34,801 bases of DNA. It comes from an uncultured Pigmentiphaga sp. Its GTDB lineage: Bacteria > Pseudomonadota > Gammaproteobacteria > Burkholderiales > Burkholderiaceae_B. The stretch is from the NCBI GenBank assembly GCA_937891425.1, contig CALAGD010000072.1, forward strand, positions 1-34,801, written 5' to 3'. The translations under genes were made by a program, and so were the position numbers. Below, one piece after another: positions 24,928 to 32,714 of this stretch (position 1 is its first letter; each line of letters begins with the position of its first letter). Below the pieces are notes generated by a model. It was not told where the DNA came from and made no database searches. It was given only the letters and a program-made list of their open reading frames with translations.

Positions 24928-26103
24928 ATGCAAGCAAACAATAACCCGGAGGAGCATCTTGCACCCTATGCCGCCAGCGCCCGTGCGTCGCGTGGGCGGC
25001 GTCATCCCGAGCCGCCCCCCGGATACCGCACGGAATTCCAGCGGGACCGCGACCGCATCATCCATTCGACGGCGTTCCGCCGGCTCGAGTACAAGACACA
25101 GGTATTCGTGAACCACGAAGGCGACCTGTTCCGGACCCGGCTTACCCACAGCCTGGAAGTCGCGCAGATTGCGCGCTCCATTGCGCGCAATCTGCGACTC
25201 AACGAAGATCTCATCGAAGCGATTGCGCTGGCCCACGACCTGGGGCATACGCCGTTCGGACATGCCGGGCAGGACGAACTCAATGCCTGCCTGCAGGAAC
25301 ATGCCCCCGAGGCAGGCGGGTTCGAGCACAACCTGCAAAGCCTGCGCGTGGTCGACGAACTGGAAGAGCGGTACGCCGGCTTCAACGGCCTGAACCTGTG
25401 TTTTGAAACCCGGGAAGGCATCCTGAAGCACTGTTCGCGTGAGCGCGCCAGGCGTCTGGGCGATGTAGGGCAGCGATTTCTCGATGGCACCCAGCCCACG
25501 CTGGAAGCACAGATCGCCAACCTGTCCGATGAGATTGCGTACAACAATCACGACATCGACGATGGCATCCGCTCAGGTCTGATCACGCTCGAACAGCTGG
25601 ACGAGGTATCGATATTTGCCCGCCACCGTGCCGAGGTGGAGTCGCTATACGGCAAGCTGGGCGTGCGGCGCCTTACGTCAGAAGTGGTACGGCGCATGAT
25701 CAATACGCTGATCACCGATCTGACCGAAAACACCGCGCGCGCCATCCGGGAGCACGCACCGCAGTCGGTAGATGATGTGCGGCAGGCCCCGCCCCTGGCA
25801 GGCTTCAGCCGCGAGATCCGGCAGGAGGCCGATCAACTCAAGGCATTCCTGCATCGCAACCTGTATCGCCACTACCAGGTCGTGCGCATGACGCGCAAGG
25901 CACGCCGCATTGTGCGTGAGTTATTCTCTGCTTTCCTGGAGAATCCGGGCCTGCTGCCGCCACAGTACCAGTGCGCCGCCGGTGAGCGCAGGCGCACGCG
26001 ACAGGCGCGCCTGGTGGCCGACTACATTGCCGGCATGACCGACCGGTATGCCATTCTCGAGCATCAGCGCCTGTTCGACATGAACGTTCGACATGTGCCC
26101 TAG
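24928..26103 (+). CDS. dgt: Deoxyguanosinetriphosphate triphosphohydrolase-like protein
   Basis: A 391-residue HD-domain dNTP triphosphohydrolase (dGTPase family, type 2), releasing triphosphate from dNTPs to balance the nucleotide pool. The metal-binding residues are evident: H74 in RLTHSLEV and H103-D104 in LAHDLGHTPFGHAG. The third aspartate is in the DEIAYNNHDIDDG stretch. The N-terminal RDRDRIIHSTAFRRLEYKTQVF is typical. I start it at ATG 24928, where AGGAGG (24912-24917) lies 10 nt upstream; the frame is open to a GTG at 24850 but that part has no conservation. It follows aroB, as in many betaproteobacteria. Confidence 0.95.
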   Translation: MQANNNPEEHLAPYAASARASRGRRHPEPPPGYRTEFQRDRDRIIHSTAFRRLEYKTQVFVNHEGDLFRTRLTHSLEVAQIARSIARNLRLNEDLIEAIALAHDLGHTPFGHAGQDELNACLQEHAPEAGGFEHNLQSLRVVDELEERYAGFNGLNLCFETREGILKHCSRERARRLGDVGQRFLDGTQPTLEAQIANLSDEIAYNNHDIDDGIRSGLITLEQLDEVSIFARHRAEVESLYGKLGVRRLTSEVVRRMINTLITDLTENTARAIREHAPQSVDDVRQAPPLAGFSREIRQEADQLKAFLHRNLYRHYQVVRMTRKARRIVRELFSAFLENPGLLPPQYQCAAGERRRTRQARLVADYIAGMTDRYAILEHQRLFDMNVRHVP

Positions 26104-26164
26104 CGTTCGCGCGGCGCATGATTCCACCCTGAACCTCCCATTACATCGTTGTACGGAATAGACC

Positions 26165-26932
26165 ATGACCCTTGAAGCCTTATCCCGAGAAAAGCACCGC
26201 GACCTGCGCCTGCGGCCGGTCGAACACCCCTGGGCCTTCGCGCGCACGATGGTTACCGCCGCCGTCGTCGGGGCGGAGTTGCCCGAACTGGTACGCACCA
26301 TGCCAATTGCTTTCCGCCAGCAGGAGGGGCGCGCGAGCATGGTTGCCCTCATGGGATTGGGCAGGGAGAACCTGTGTGTGGGGCCGCAAGGCGAATGGCT
26401 CGGCCGCTACATCCCGGCGGTACTGCGTGCCTGGCCCTTTGCCCTGGCACCGCGTGGCTCGGAGCACGTGGTCGTCGTCAACAGCGACAGCCCGGTACTG
26501 TCGCGTGAAACGGGCGATCCGCTGTTCGATGCCGAAGGCAAGCCCACCGAACGCTTGCAGAAGATTCTGGATTTCCTCAAGCTCGTGGGCGACCAGGACG
26601 TCGTGATCGCGCGTGCCGTCGCGGCGATCGCCGATGCGGGTCTGTTCGTGCCCTGGGATATCGAGCTGCGTAACGAGGTAGGCAAGCGGGTTCGTGTGAC
26701 CGGGCTGCACCAGGTCAGCCGCGAAGCGTTCGATGCACTTGACGACGAAGCCTTCCTGACACTGCGTCGCGCCGGGGCGCTGCCGCTCATCTACGGGCAC
26801 TGGTTCTCGCAGCGGAACATCAGCGAGCTGGAGCGGCTGATGCGCGAGCAGAGCAAGCGGCGCGAGCAGCCGGCCGCTGGCGGACAGGAGGCACAGCCGT
26901 TGTACATTACCGACGACTACCTGAAATTCTGA
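26165..26932 (+). CDS. SapC family protein
   Basis: A 255-residue cytosolic-looking protein with no signal peptide or membrane helix. It matches the SapC family in layout: an N-terminal HPWAFARTMVTAAVVGAELPEL segment with LPIAFR-like TMPIAFRQQ, RYIPAVLRAWPFAL, GDPLFDAEGKPT, and a C-terminal LPLIYGHWFSQRNISELERL. The family is named after a gene of the Campylobacter fetus S-layer export cluster; its biochemical role is unknown. It lies 61 bp after dgt and ends in a strong terminator, facing the CRP-type regulator. The type I secretion operon lies just beyond that regulator, which supports a link with surface-protein export (inference). Confidence 0.85.
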   Translation: MTLEALSREKHRDLRLRPVEHPWAFARTMVTAAVVGAELPELVRTMPIAFRQQEGRASMVALMGLGRENLCVGPQGEWLGRYIPAVLRAWPFALAPRGSEHVVVVNSDSPVLSRETGDPLFDAEGKPTERLQKILDFLKLVGDQDVVIARAVAAIADAGLFVPWDIELRNEVGKRVRVTGLHQVSREAFDALDDEAFLTLRRAGALPLIYGHWFSQRNISELERLMREQSKRREQPAAGGQEAQPLYITDDYLKF

Positions 26933-26938
26933 TTCACT

Positions 26939-26969
26939 ACGCCAGGCCGCATGCCTGGCGTTCTTGTTC
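26939..26969 (+). terminator. Rho-independent terminator after sapC
   Basis: ACGCCAGGC and GCCTGGCGT form a perfect 9-bp stem around the loop CGCAT, followed by a T-rich tail (TCTTGTTC). It begins 7 nt after the sapC stop, and its tail touches the stop codon of the convergent regulator gene. On the reverse strand the same stem lacks a T-run, so it probably works best for sapC. Confidence 0.88.
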
Positions 26970-27825
26970 ATGCATTCGCCGGCGTGGGCAGGGGACTGGC
27001 TGGCTGCTGCCGACGCGCTCTGGACTGCTGACCGGCGGCAGCTTCGGGTGGTGCATCGTGGGGGTTGGTCGGTGCCGGCGAGGCGGCGCCCGCAGGCGCA
27101 CTCGTGGCCCCTTCACGTTGACCCTTGGTGACATGCAGCTGCATTTCGCCGCGGGCGAGTTTCGCCAGCGCCGCGGGGTTGCGCACGATGAGGCGCCGGT
27201 TGTCTTTCTCGACGATGCCGTTTGCGAACAGCGCCTGCATGGCGCGCGATACGGTTTCACGGCTGACGTTGGCCGTAATGGCGATGGCCTGTTGGCTGGG
27301 CAGGTTCTCGATGGTGGCGAGCCCGTCGTTCCATTGGCGCATCGAGCTGTGCAGCACGGCGTAGATGCGCGGGAAGGCACGGGCCATGCCCAGTACCGAA
27401 CGGATGTGCGACGACTGGCGGATCGTGTGGCACAGCCGCAGCAGGATGCGCTCGGCGACGATGGGGTGCTGGGTGAACAGGCGCCGGGCCACCTGGCCCG
27501 GCAGCATGCCCACCACGGAGGTCGTCGTGGCAACCACCGACGCGGATCGCGGGCCACCATCGATAACCGCAATTTCGCCCAGGTAGTCGCCTGGCTCAAC
27601 GAAATGCAGGCCCACCTCGCGACCGTCTTCGGACGGCGCGATGACCTGCAGGCGTCCGGATACCAGGAGCACCAGGCTGTCGGAACGCGAACCCTTGTGA
27701 ATGACGTATTCGCGTTTGTCGAATTGCTCGAAATGCGTGACGCTGGCAATTTCCTGCAGGATGGCAGTATCCAGGCCAGCCAGCAGCTTCTGCTGTCGCA
27801 ATGCCTCGAGGGGAGAAAAAGCCAC
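26968..27825 (-). CDS. CRP/FNR-family transcriptional regulator
   Basis: A 285-residue regulator. Residues about 15-130 form the cyclic-nucleotide-binding-like beta barrel, including GDYLGEIAVIDGGPRSA with E84, R93 and S94 in places comparable to cAMP-contacting residues of E. coli CRP. A dimerisation helix follows, then a winged helix with recognition helix S188-R-E-T-V-S-R194. R189, E190 and R194 equal CRP R180, E181 and R185, predicting a TGTGA-N6-TCACA site. FNR-type cysteine clusters are absent. The last 50 residues or so are a Pro/Ala/Gln-rich tail not found in CRP. The start is GTG 27825 with AAGGGAG 6 nt upstream. Two matching palindromes lie upstream, so autoregulation is likely. Confidence 0.93.
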   Translation of the reverse strand: MAFSPLEALRQQKLLAGLDTAILQEIASVTHFEQFDKREYVIHKGSRSDSLVLLVSGRLQVIAPSEDGREVGLHFVEPGDYLGEIAVIDGGPRSASVVATTTSVVGMLPGQVARRLFTQHPIVAERILLRLCHTIRQSSHIRSVLGMARAFPRIYAVLHSSMRQWNDGLATIENLPSQQAIAITANVSRETVSRAMQALFANGIVEKDNRRLIVRNPAALAKLARGEMQLHVTKGQREGATSAPAGAASPAPTNPHDAPPEAAAGQQSRARRQQPASPLPTPANA

Positions 27826-27854
27826 GGCACACTCCCTTGTTCAGACTCTCCCTG

Positions 27855-27894
27855 ATTCTATCCCAGCTGTTGTGGAAGCGTGACGGCCGTCACG
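27855..27894 (-). promoter_or_regulatory. Regulator promoter with CRP-type site I
   Basis: On the reverse strand TAGAAT (27855-27860) is a good -10 about 30 bp before the GTG start. The perfect palindrome CGTGACGGCCGTCACG (27879-27894) overlaps the expected -35, centred near -38. That is close to the -41.5 position of class II activation but would also suit repression. The regulator encoded downstream carries the residues to read GTGA half-sites. Confidence 0.7.
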
Positions 27895-27910
27895 TTTTTT
27901 GTCCGGATTA

Positions 27911-27940
27911 TGTGACGGTCGTCACATAGAATGCTACTAT
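27911..27940 (+). promoter_or_regulatory. Type I secretion operon promoter with CRP-type site II
   Basis: TGTGACGGTCGTCACA (27911-27926) is a perfect palindrome and an exact match to the CRP consensus TGTGA-N6-TCACA. Directly after it lie TAGAAT (27927-27932) and TACTAT (27935-27940), both plausible -10 elements for the secretion operon, with poor -35 matches. Site II would sit inside the promoter (about -20 to -29), suggesting repression. Site I, 32 bp further upstream, would lie near -60 for the TACTAT promoter, the class I activation position. The choice between these is inference. Confidence 0.72.
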
Positions 27941-27987
27941 TCGGTGCGGCCAGCGTGGTCGCGATTTCGTATGTTCAAGGTGATTCG

Positions 27988-29724
27988 ATGGCAGGCCGGT
28001 TCGAGGTTCCACGCGATGAAATCGTGCAAGCCCTGTTGGGCTTCAAGAAGGCATTCCGCTCGGTAGGCGTGTTCAGCATGATCATCAACCTGCTCATGCT
28101 GGCCCCGTCGCTGTACATGCTGCAGGTGTACGACCGCGTGCTTACCAGCCGGAACCACTATACCCTGCTCATGCTGTCGCTCATCATCGTGGGCATATAC
28201 GTCTTCATGGCCGCACTCGAGTGGGTACGTAGCCAGCTCGTCATTCGTGTCGGCACGCGCCTCGACCTGCACATGAATCGACGGGTCTACACGGCAGCCT
28301 TCCAGCAGAACCTGAAGAATGGCCGCGGCAACGCCGGCCAGGCTCTGAACGATCTCACCACCATTCGGCAGTTCGTCACGGGGCAGGCACTGTTCGCATT
28401 CTTCGATGCTCCCTGGGCGCCGGTCTACCTGTTCGTCATCTTCCTGTTCGATACCTGGCTGGGCGTGTTCGCGCTGGTGGGTACGCTGATCCTCGTGGCG
28501 CTGGCCATCATCAACCAGATTGTTACCAGCAAGCCGCTGGCAGAGGCCAATGCCCTGGCCGTCAAGTCTTCCATGCACGCCCAGAATACGCTGCGCAATG
28601 CAGAGGTCATCGAGGCCATGGGCATGCTGCCTAACCTGCAATCGCGCTGGTACCGCGGACACGAAGACTTCCTTCAGACGCAGAACCAGGCCAGCGAGAA
28701 AGCCGCCGTCATCAGTTCCTACACGCGATTCTTCCGGCTTACGCTGCAATCTCTGGTGCTGGGCGTGGGGGCCTTGCTCGTGCTCGAAGGGCGCATCACC
28801 GCGGGGATGATGATCGCGGGCTCCATCCTGTTGGGGCGCGCGCTGGCGCCGGTCGAGCAGGTCATCAACGTGTGGAAGCAGTGGAGCGGCGTGCGCAGCG
28901 CACACGAGCGCCTCGTGAAACTGCTGGAAGCCAATCCCGCGCGCGAGGCAGGAATGTCGCTGCCTCCGCCCAAGGGTAGGGTTGATGTGGAGGCTGTCAC
29001 GGCTGCGGCTCCAGGCGCGCGCGTGCCCATCCTGCGCAATGTCTCGTTCTCTTTCGAACCTGGTGAAATTGTCGGGATCATCGGCCCCAGCGGTTCCGGC
29101 AAGTCCACGCTAGCGCGTCTGCTGGTAGGCGTGTGGCCGGCGCTGGCTGGCTCGGTACGCCTTGACGGTGCGGATGTCTACCAGTGGAACAAGGAAGAAC
29201 TGGGCCCGCACATCGGCTATCTGCCGCAGGACGTCGAGCTGTTCTCAGGTTCGATCAGCGAAAACATCGCCCGCTTCGGCAGCCTTGACCCGGCCAAGGT
29301 CATCGAGGCTGCACGCATGGCGGGGGTGCATGAAATGATCCTGCAATTCCCGGAAGGATACGACACGCAGATCGGTGAAGGTGGTAGTGCGCTTTCGGGC
29401 GGGCAGCGTCAGCGTATCGCCCTTGCGCGGGCCCTGTACGGCAATCCGGCGCTCGTGGTGCTCGACGAGCCGAACTCCAACCTTGACGACGTTGGCGAGG
29501 AAGCCCTGCGGGGAGCCATTCTCCGGCTGCGTGAGAATGGGCGCAGCGTGGTTCTGATCACGCATCGCACCTCCATCATCGCGGTCACGACCCGATTGCT
29601 GGTGCTGCGCGACGGTATGGTGCAGACCTACGGGCCCACCAACCAGGTGCTGGCCGCGCTGGCCCAGGCCAACCAGCAACGCAAGGCCGTCGCGGGAAGC
29701 GCACCGGCCCCACGCATCGCCTAA
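27988..29724 (+). CDS. Type I secretion ABC transporter (PrtD/SapD-like)
   Basis: A 578-residue ABC exporter with a six-helix membrane domain (about 20-300) and a C-terminal ATPase. Walker A is G366-PSGSGKS373, the signature is LSGGQRQRIALARAL, and Walker B is VVLDEPNSNLD. There is no N-terminal C39 peptidase or peptidase-like domain; the first helix begins by residue 25. That places it with PrtD/RsaD-type exporters, which secrete proteins having uncleaved C-terminal signals. I start it at ATG 27988 with AAGGTG 5 nt upstream; an ATG at 27931 is in frame but lies inside the promoter. It begins an operon with HlyD- and TolC-like genes and is divergent from the CRP-type regulator. Confidence 0.95.
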   Translation: MAGRFEVPRDEIVQALLGFKKAFRSVGVFSMIINLLMLAPSLYMLQVYDRVLTSRNHYTLLMLSLIIVGIYVFMAALEWVRSQLVIRVGTRLDLHMNRRVYTAAFQQNLKNGRGNAGQALNDLTTIRQFVTGQALFAFFDAPWAPVYLFVIFLFDTWLGVFALVGTLILVALAIINQIVTSKPLAEANALAVKSSMHAQNTLRNAEVIEAMGMLPNLQSRWYRGHEDFLQTQNQASEKAAVISSYTRFFRLTLQSLVLGVGALLVLEGRITAGMMIAGSILLGRALAPVEQVINVWKQWSGVRSAHERLVKLLEANPAREAGMSLPPPKGRVDVEAVTAAAPGARVPILRNVSFSFEPGEIVGIIGPSGSGKSTLARLLVGVWPALAGSVRLDGADVYQWNKEELGPHIGYLPQDVELFSGSISENIARFGSLDPAKVIEAARMAGVHEMILQFPEGYDTQIGEGGSALSGGQRQRIALARALYGNPALVVLDEPNSNLDDVGEEALRGAILRLRENGRSVVLITHRTSIIAVTTRLLVLRDGMVQTYGPTNQVLAALAQANQQRKAVAGSAPAPRIA

Positions 29725-29752
29725 GCCTATCACGTAAACCCAACGAAACTCC

Positions 29753-31132
29753 ATGGCACAAACCGCACCATCCAAGAAAGACTCCAACGCACGCGTGGAA
29801 GTGATCGGGTCTGACGTCGTCGTCGTCGATGATTCACACAGTGCCGTCGATATCGACGATCGCCGATATTCGCGGCTGGGCTGGCTGCTGGTCTTGCTCG
29901 GCTTCGGCGGATTCATGCTGTGGGCGGCGCTGGCCCCGCTGGACCAGGGGGTGCCAGCGCCCGGAAAGGTCATGGTGTCGGGCAACCGGCAGGCGGTGCA
30001 GAACCTGGTGGGGGGAGTGGTCAACGAGATCCTCGTGCGCGACGGCCAGGAGGTGAAGAAGGGCCAGGTGCTGGTGCGGATGGACGATACCCAGCCGCGC
30101 TCGCAGGCCGAAACCTTGCGCGGCCAGTTCTATTCGCAGCTGGCGGCGGAAGCACGCCTGCGTGCCGAGCGCGACGGCAGTGCCACGGTTATCTTTCCGC
30201 CCGAGCTGATGCAGGCCAGGGACGACCCACGTGCTGCCATGGCAATGGCCCTGCAGCAGCAGCTGTTCGAAGCGCGGCGCATGGCGCTGGAAAGCGAACT
30301 GCGGGCCGTCGACCAGACGCTGATGGGGCTGCGTGCCGATTTGTCGGGGTTGAAGTCACTGCGCGACGCGCGCAGTCAGGAGGCGCAGTTCTTGCGCGAC
30401 CAGCTGGCTGGAATCCGCGATCTCTCGCGGGAAGGTTATATCGCCCGCAACCGCCTGCTCGAGCTCGAGGGTACCTACAGCCGCATCAGTGGTGATCTGG
30501 CACAGATCATCGCGAACATCCGCAGTACCGAGAGCCGCATTGCCGAGCTGCAGGTGCGCAAGGAACAGCGCCTGCAGGAATTCCAGCGCGATGTGCGTTC
30601 CGAGCTGAGCACCACGCAACGCGAGGTAGAGTCGCTGCGTAGCCGTATCGAGTACGCCGATTACGAACTGATGCATACCCAGGTACGTTCGCCCGCCGAT
30701 GGCGTCGTTGTGGGTCTGAATGTCTTCACCGATGGCGGGGTGGTACAGCCGGGTACCCACCTGATGGACATCGTGCCGCTGAACGAGCCCCTGGTGGTCG
30801 AGGCTCAAGTACCCATTCACCTGATCGACAAGGTCGTGCCGGGGCTCCCTGTCGAGATGATGTTCACCGCATTCAACCAGCGTACCACGCCGCATATTCC
30901 GGGCAAGGTCACCAATGTCTCGGCCGACCGGCTCGAGAATCCCCAGACGCGTGAGCCGTATTACCGTATTGAGGCGGAAGTCACGCCCGAAGGCGAGAAG
31001 TTGCTGGCCGAACATTCCGTCCGGCCCGGGATGCCGGTGGACGTTCTGATCAAGACGGGCGAGCGCTCGCTGCTGAACTACCTGCTACGTCCCATCATTG
31101 ACCGGGCCAGGACGGCTCTCGTACAGGAATAG
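29753..31132 (+). CDS. Type I secretion membrane fusion protein (HlyD/PrtE family)
   Basis: A 459-residue periplasmic adaptor linking the ABC protein to the outer membrane channel. It has an acidic cytoplasmic N-terminus, one membrane helix at about 41-60, a half-lipoyl segment (GKVMVSGNRQAVQNLVGGVV), a long alpha-hairpin (about 100-300, rich in heptads such as ELRAVDQTLMGLRADL), the second lipoyl half (VRSPADGVVVGLNVFTDGG), and a beta-barrel domain ending in LLNYLLRPI. It lies 28 bp after the ABC gene with no terminator between. The ATG at 29753 has no clear ribosome binding site. Confidence 0.95.
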   Translation: MAQTAPSKKDSNARVEVIGSDVVVVDDSHSAVDIDDRRYSRLGWLLVLLGFGGFMLWAALAPLDQGVPAPGKVMVSGNRQAVQNLVGGVVNEILVRDGQEVKKGQVLVRMDDTQPRSQAETLRGQFYSQLAAEARLRAERDGSATVIFPPELMQARDDPRAAMAMALQQQLFEARRMALESELRAVDQTLMGLRADLSGLKSLRDARSQEAQFLRDQLAGIRDLSREGYIARNRLLELEGTYSRISGDLAQIIANIRSTESRIAELQVRKEQRLQEFQRDVRSELSTTQREVESLRSRIEYADYELMHTQVRSPADGVVVGLNVFTDGGVVQPGTHLMDIVPLNEPLVVEAQVPIHLIDKVVPGLPVEMMFTAFNQRTTPHIPGKVTNVSADRLENPQTREPYYRIEAEVTPEGEKLLAEHSVRPGMPVDVLIKTGERSLLNYLLRPIIDRARTALVQE

Positions 31133-31139
31133 GTGACGC

Positions 31140-32570
31140 ATGAAACGCCGCTTGCTAGCCTGCGTGCTGGGCAGTGTGGTCATTCTGCCGGTGCATGCCC
31201 TCAGTCTGCTCGAGGCCTACATGGCCGCGCGCGAATACGATCCCGAGTACCGGGCGGCCTGGCAGACGCGCCAGGCCGGGCTGCAGGAGGAGCGGATCGC
31301 ACGCTCGCAGCTGCTGCCGCAGGCATCGGCCAGCTACGGGTACCAGCGCAACTGGCTTGACCAGCGCATCGAACCGCCCAATGGCGCACCCCAGACACAG
31401 CGCAATTCCAATTACCCCAGCTATGTGGCCCGCGTCGAGGTGCGCCAGCCGCTGGTCGACCTGCAGTCGTGGGCCGGTTACCGCGAAGGGCAGGCACGCT
31501 CCAGGCATGCCGAAATCCAGTTCGACAATCGGCACCAGCAGCTCATGCTGCGTCTGTACGAGGCCTATTCGCGCGCGCTGCTGGCGCGCGACCAGCTCGA
31601 TATCGCGCTGGCGCAGCGGGCCGCGTACGCTGAGCAGATGCGCGCGAACGAGCGCATGTTCGAGCGCGGCGAAGGCACTCGCACGGAGGTAATCGAAACG
31701 CGGTCACGCCATGATCGGGCCGAGGCGGAGGTGCTGGAGGCGCAGAACGAACTTGGCAATGCCCTGCGCCAGCTCGAGGCCATGATCGGCCCGGGGCATA
31801 TCAACAGCATCGAGCAGCTGCACCGGCTGACGCCGGAGTTCGAGCCAGCGCCGCTGCAGCCGGCGCAGCTGGAACGCTGGATCGAGCTTGGGCTGAGCAG
31901 CAATACTGAAATTCTGGCGGCACGGATGTCGGTACGCGCGGCCGATGCGCATGTCGACCGCAACCGCGCCGCCCATTACCCCTCGGTGGATCTGGTGGCC
32001 TCCTACTCGGTCAACGAGGCCGACTCGGTTACGACCATCAACCAGCGCAACCGTACCCACATGATCGGAGTGCAGGTGCGTGTCCCGCTGTTTTCGGGGG
32101 GCGGCATCAGTGCGCGTACCTCGCAGGCCGTGGCCAACTACGAACGTGCCCAGGCCGAACTCGACGCCGTGCGTAACGCCGTGATGGTCGAGCTGCGGCA
32201 GCAGTATGCGGTGCTGCACAGCAGTGTGGTCAAGATCAAGGCGCTGGAAAGCGCAGTGAAGTCGGCTGAGCTGCTGGTGGAGGCCACGCGCAAGAGCGTA
32301 CAGGCTGGTACTCGCGTGAACCTCGACGTGTTGAATGCAGAACAGCAGCTTTTCGAGGCGCGACGCGATCTCGCGCAGGCGCGTTACGACTACCTGAACG
32401 CCTACATGCGCCTGCGGTATTACGCGGGTGTGCTCAACGTCGATGATCTCAAGACCGTAGCGAACTACTTCGCGCCAAGGCAGCCTGAGACACGCGTTGT
32501 TTCAGCCCCGCAAAAGCCCGCGAAAAACGCTGCCCCAAGACCCGCTGCGACGAAAACCGCCGCCCGTTGA
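31140..32570 (+). CDS. Type I secretion outer membrane protein (TolC/PrtF family)
   Basis: A 476-residue outer membrane efflux protein that forms the trimeric channel-tunnel. A signal peptide covers about residues 1-20 (MKRRLLACVLGSVVILPVHA). Two repeated outer-membrane-efflux domains with long helices follow. ALSLLEAYMAAREYDPEY is the typical start of the mature TolC-like protein, and AGTRVNLDVLNAEQQLFEARRDLAQARYDYL-type sequence (in shorter parts) marks the C-terminal repeat. The tail is Ala/Pro/Lys-rich. It begins 7 bp after the HlyD gene, completing the tripartite exporter, and is followed by a hairpin. Confidence 0.95.
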   Translation: MKRRLLACVLGSVVILPVHALSLLEAYMAAREYDPEYRAAWQTRQAGLQEERIARSQLLPQASASYGYQRNWLDQRIEPPNGAPQTQRNSNYPSYVARVEVRQPLVDLQSWAGYREGQARSRHAEIQFDNRHQQLMLRLYEAYSRALLARDQLDIALAQRAAYAEQMRANERMFERGEGTRTEVIETRSRHDRAEAEVLEAQNELGNALRQLEAMIGPGHINSIEQLHRLTPEFEPAPLQPAQLERWIELGLSSNTEILAARMSVRAADAHVDRNRAAHYPSVDLVASYSVNEADSVTTINQRNRTHMIGVQVRVPLFSGGGISARTSQAVANYERAQAELDAVRNAVMVELRQQYAVLHSSVVKIKALESAVKSAELLVEATRKSVQAGTRVNLDVLNAEQQLFEARRDLAQARYDYLNAYMRLRYYAGVLNVDDLKTVANYFAPRQPETRVVSAPQKPAKNAAPRPAATKTAAR

Positions 32571-32575
32571 CCAGC

Positions 32576-32595
32576 GAGCCTGCCGGCTCCGTTTT
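32576..32595 (+). terminator. Candidate terminator of the type I secretion operon
   Basis: GAGCC-TGCC-GGCTC forms a 5-bp stem followed by CGTTTTCG, 5 nt after the stop of the TolC-like gene. The stem is short and the T-run only four, so it is a weak candidate. A fresh promoter-like element for wzm lies about 110 bp downstream, which supports an operon boundary here. Confidence 0.45.
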
Positions 32596-32700
32596 CGTGT
32601 CCCAGGTGAACGTGACGCGTCAGTCCGGGGCCGAAAGCATTTGCCGCGAAGCGGCGCCGGCTGCAGGCAGGCGTTGCGAATTCCCTCTGCTGCTCGCTTC

Positions 32701-32706
32701 TATAAT
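32701..32706 (+). promoter_or_regulatory. Consensus -10 element of a nearly leaderless wzm transcript
   Basis: A perfect TATAAT ends 8 nt before the wzm ATG and no ribosome binding site lies between. Transcription would start within about 2 nt of the start codon. The -35 is not obvious (GAATTC at 17 nt; TTGCGA at 21 nt). Confidence 0.55.
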
Positions 32707-32714
32707 CGGCCGCC

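Noticed and set aside
27931..27987. Upstream in-frame ATG of the type I secretion ABC gene as the start
   Set aside because: It overlaps the predicted -10 elements and has no ribosome binding site, while ATG 27988 has AAGGTG at good spacing and fits the family N-terminus.
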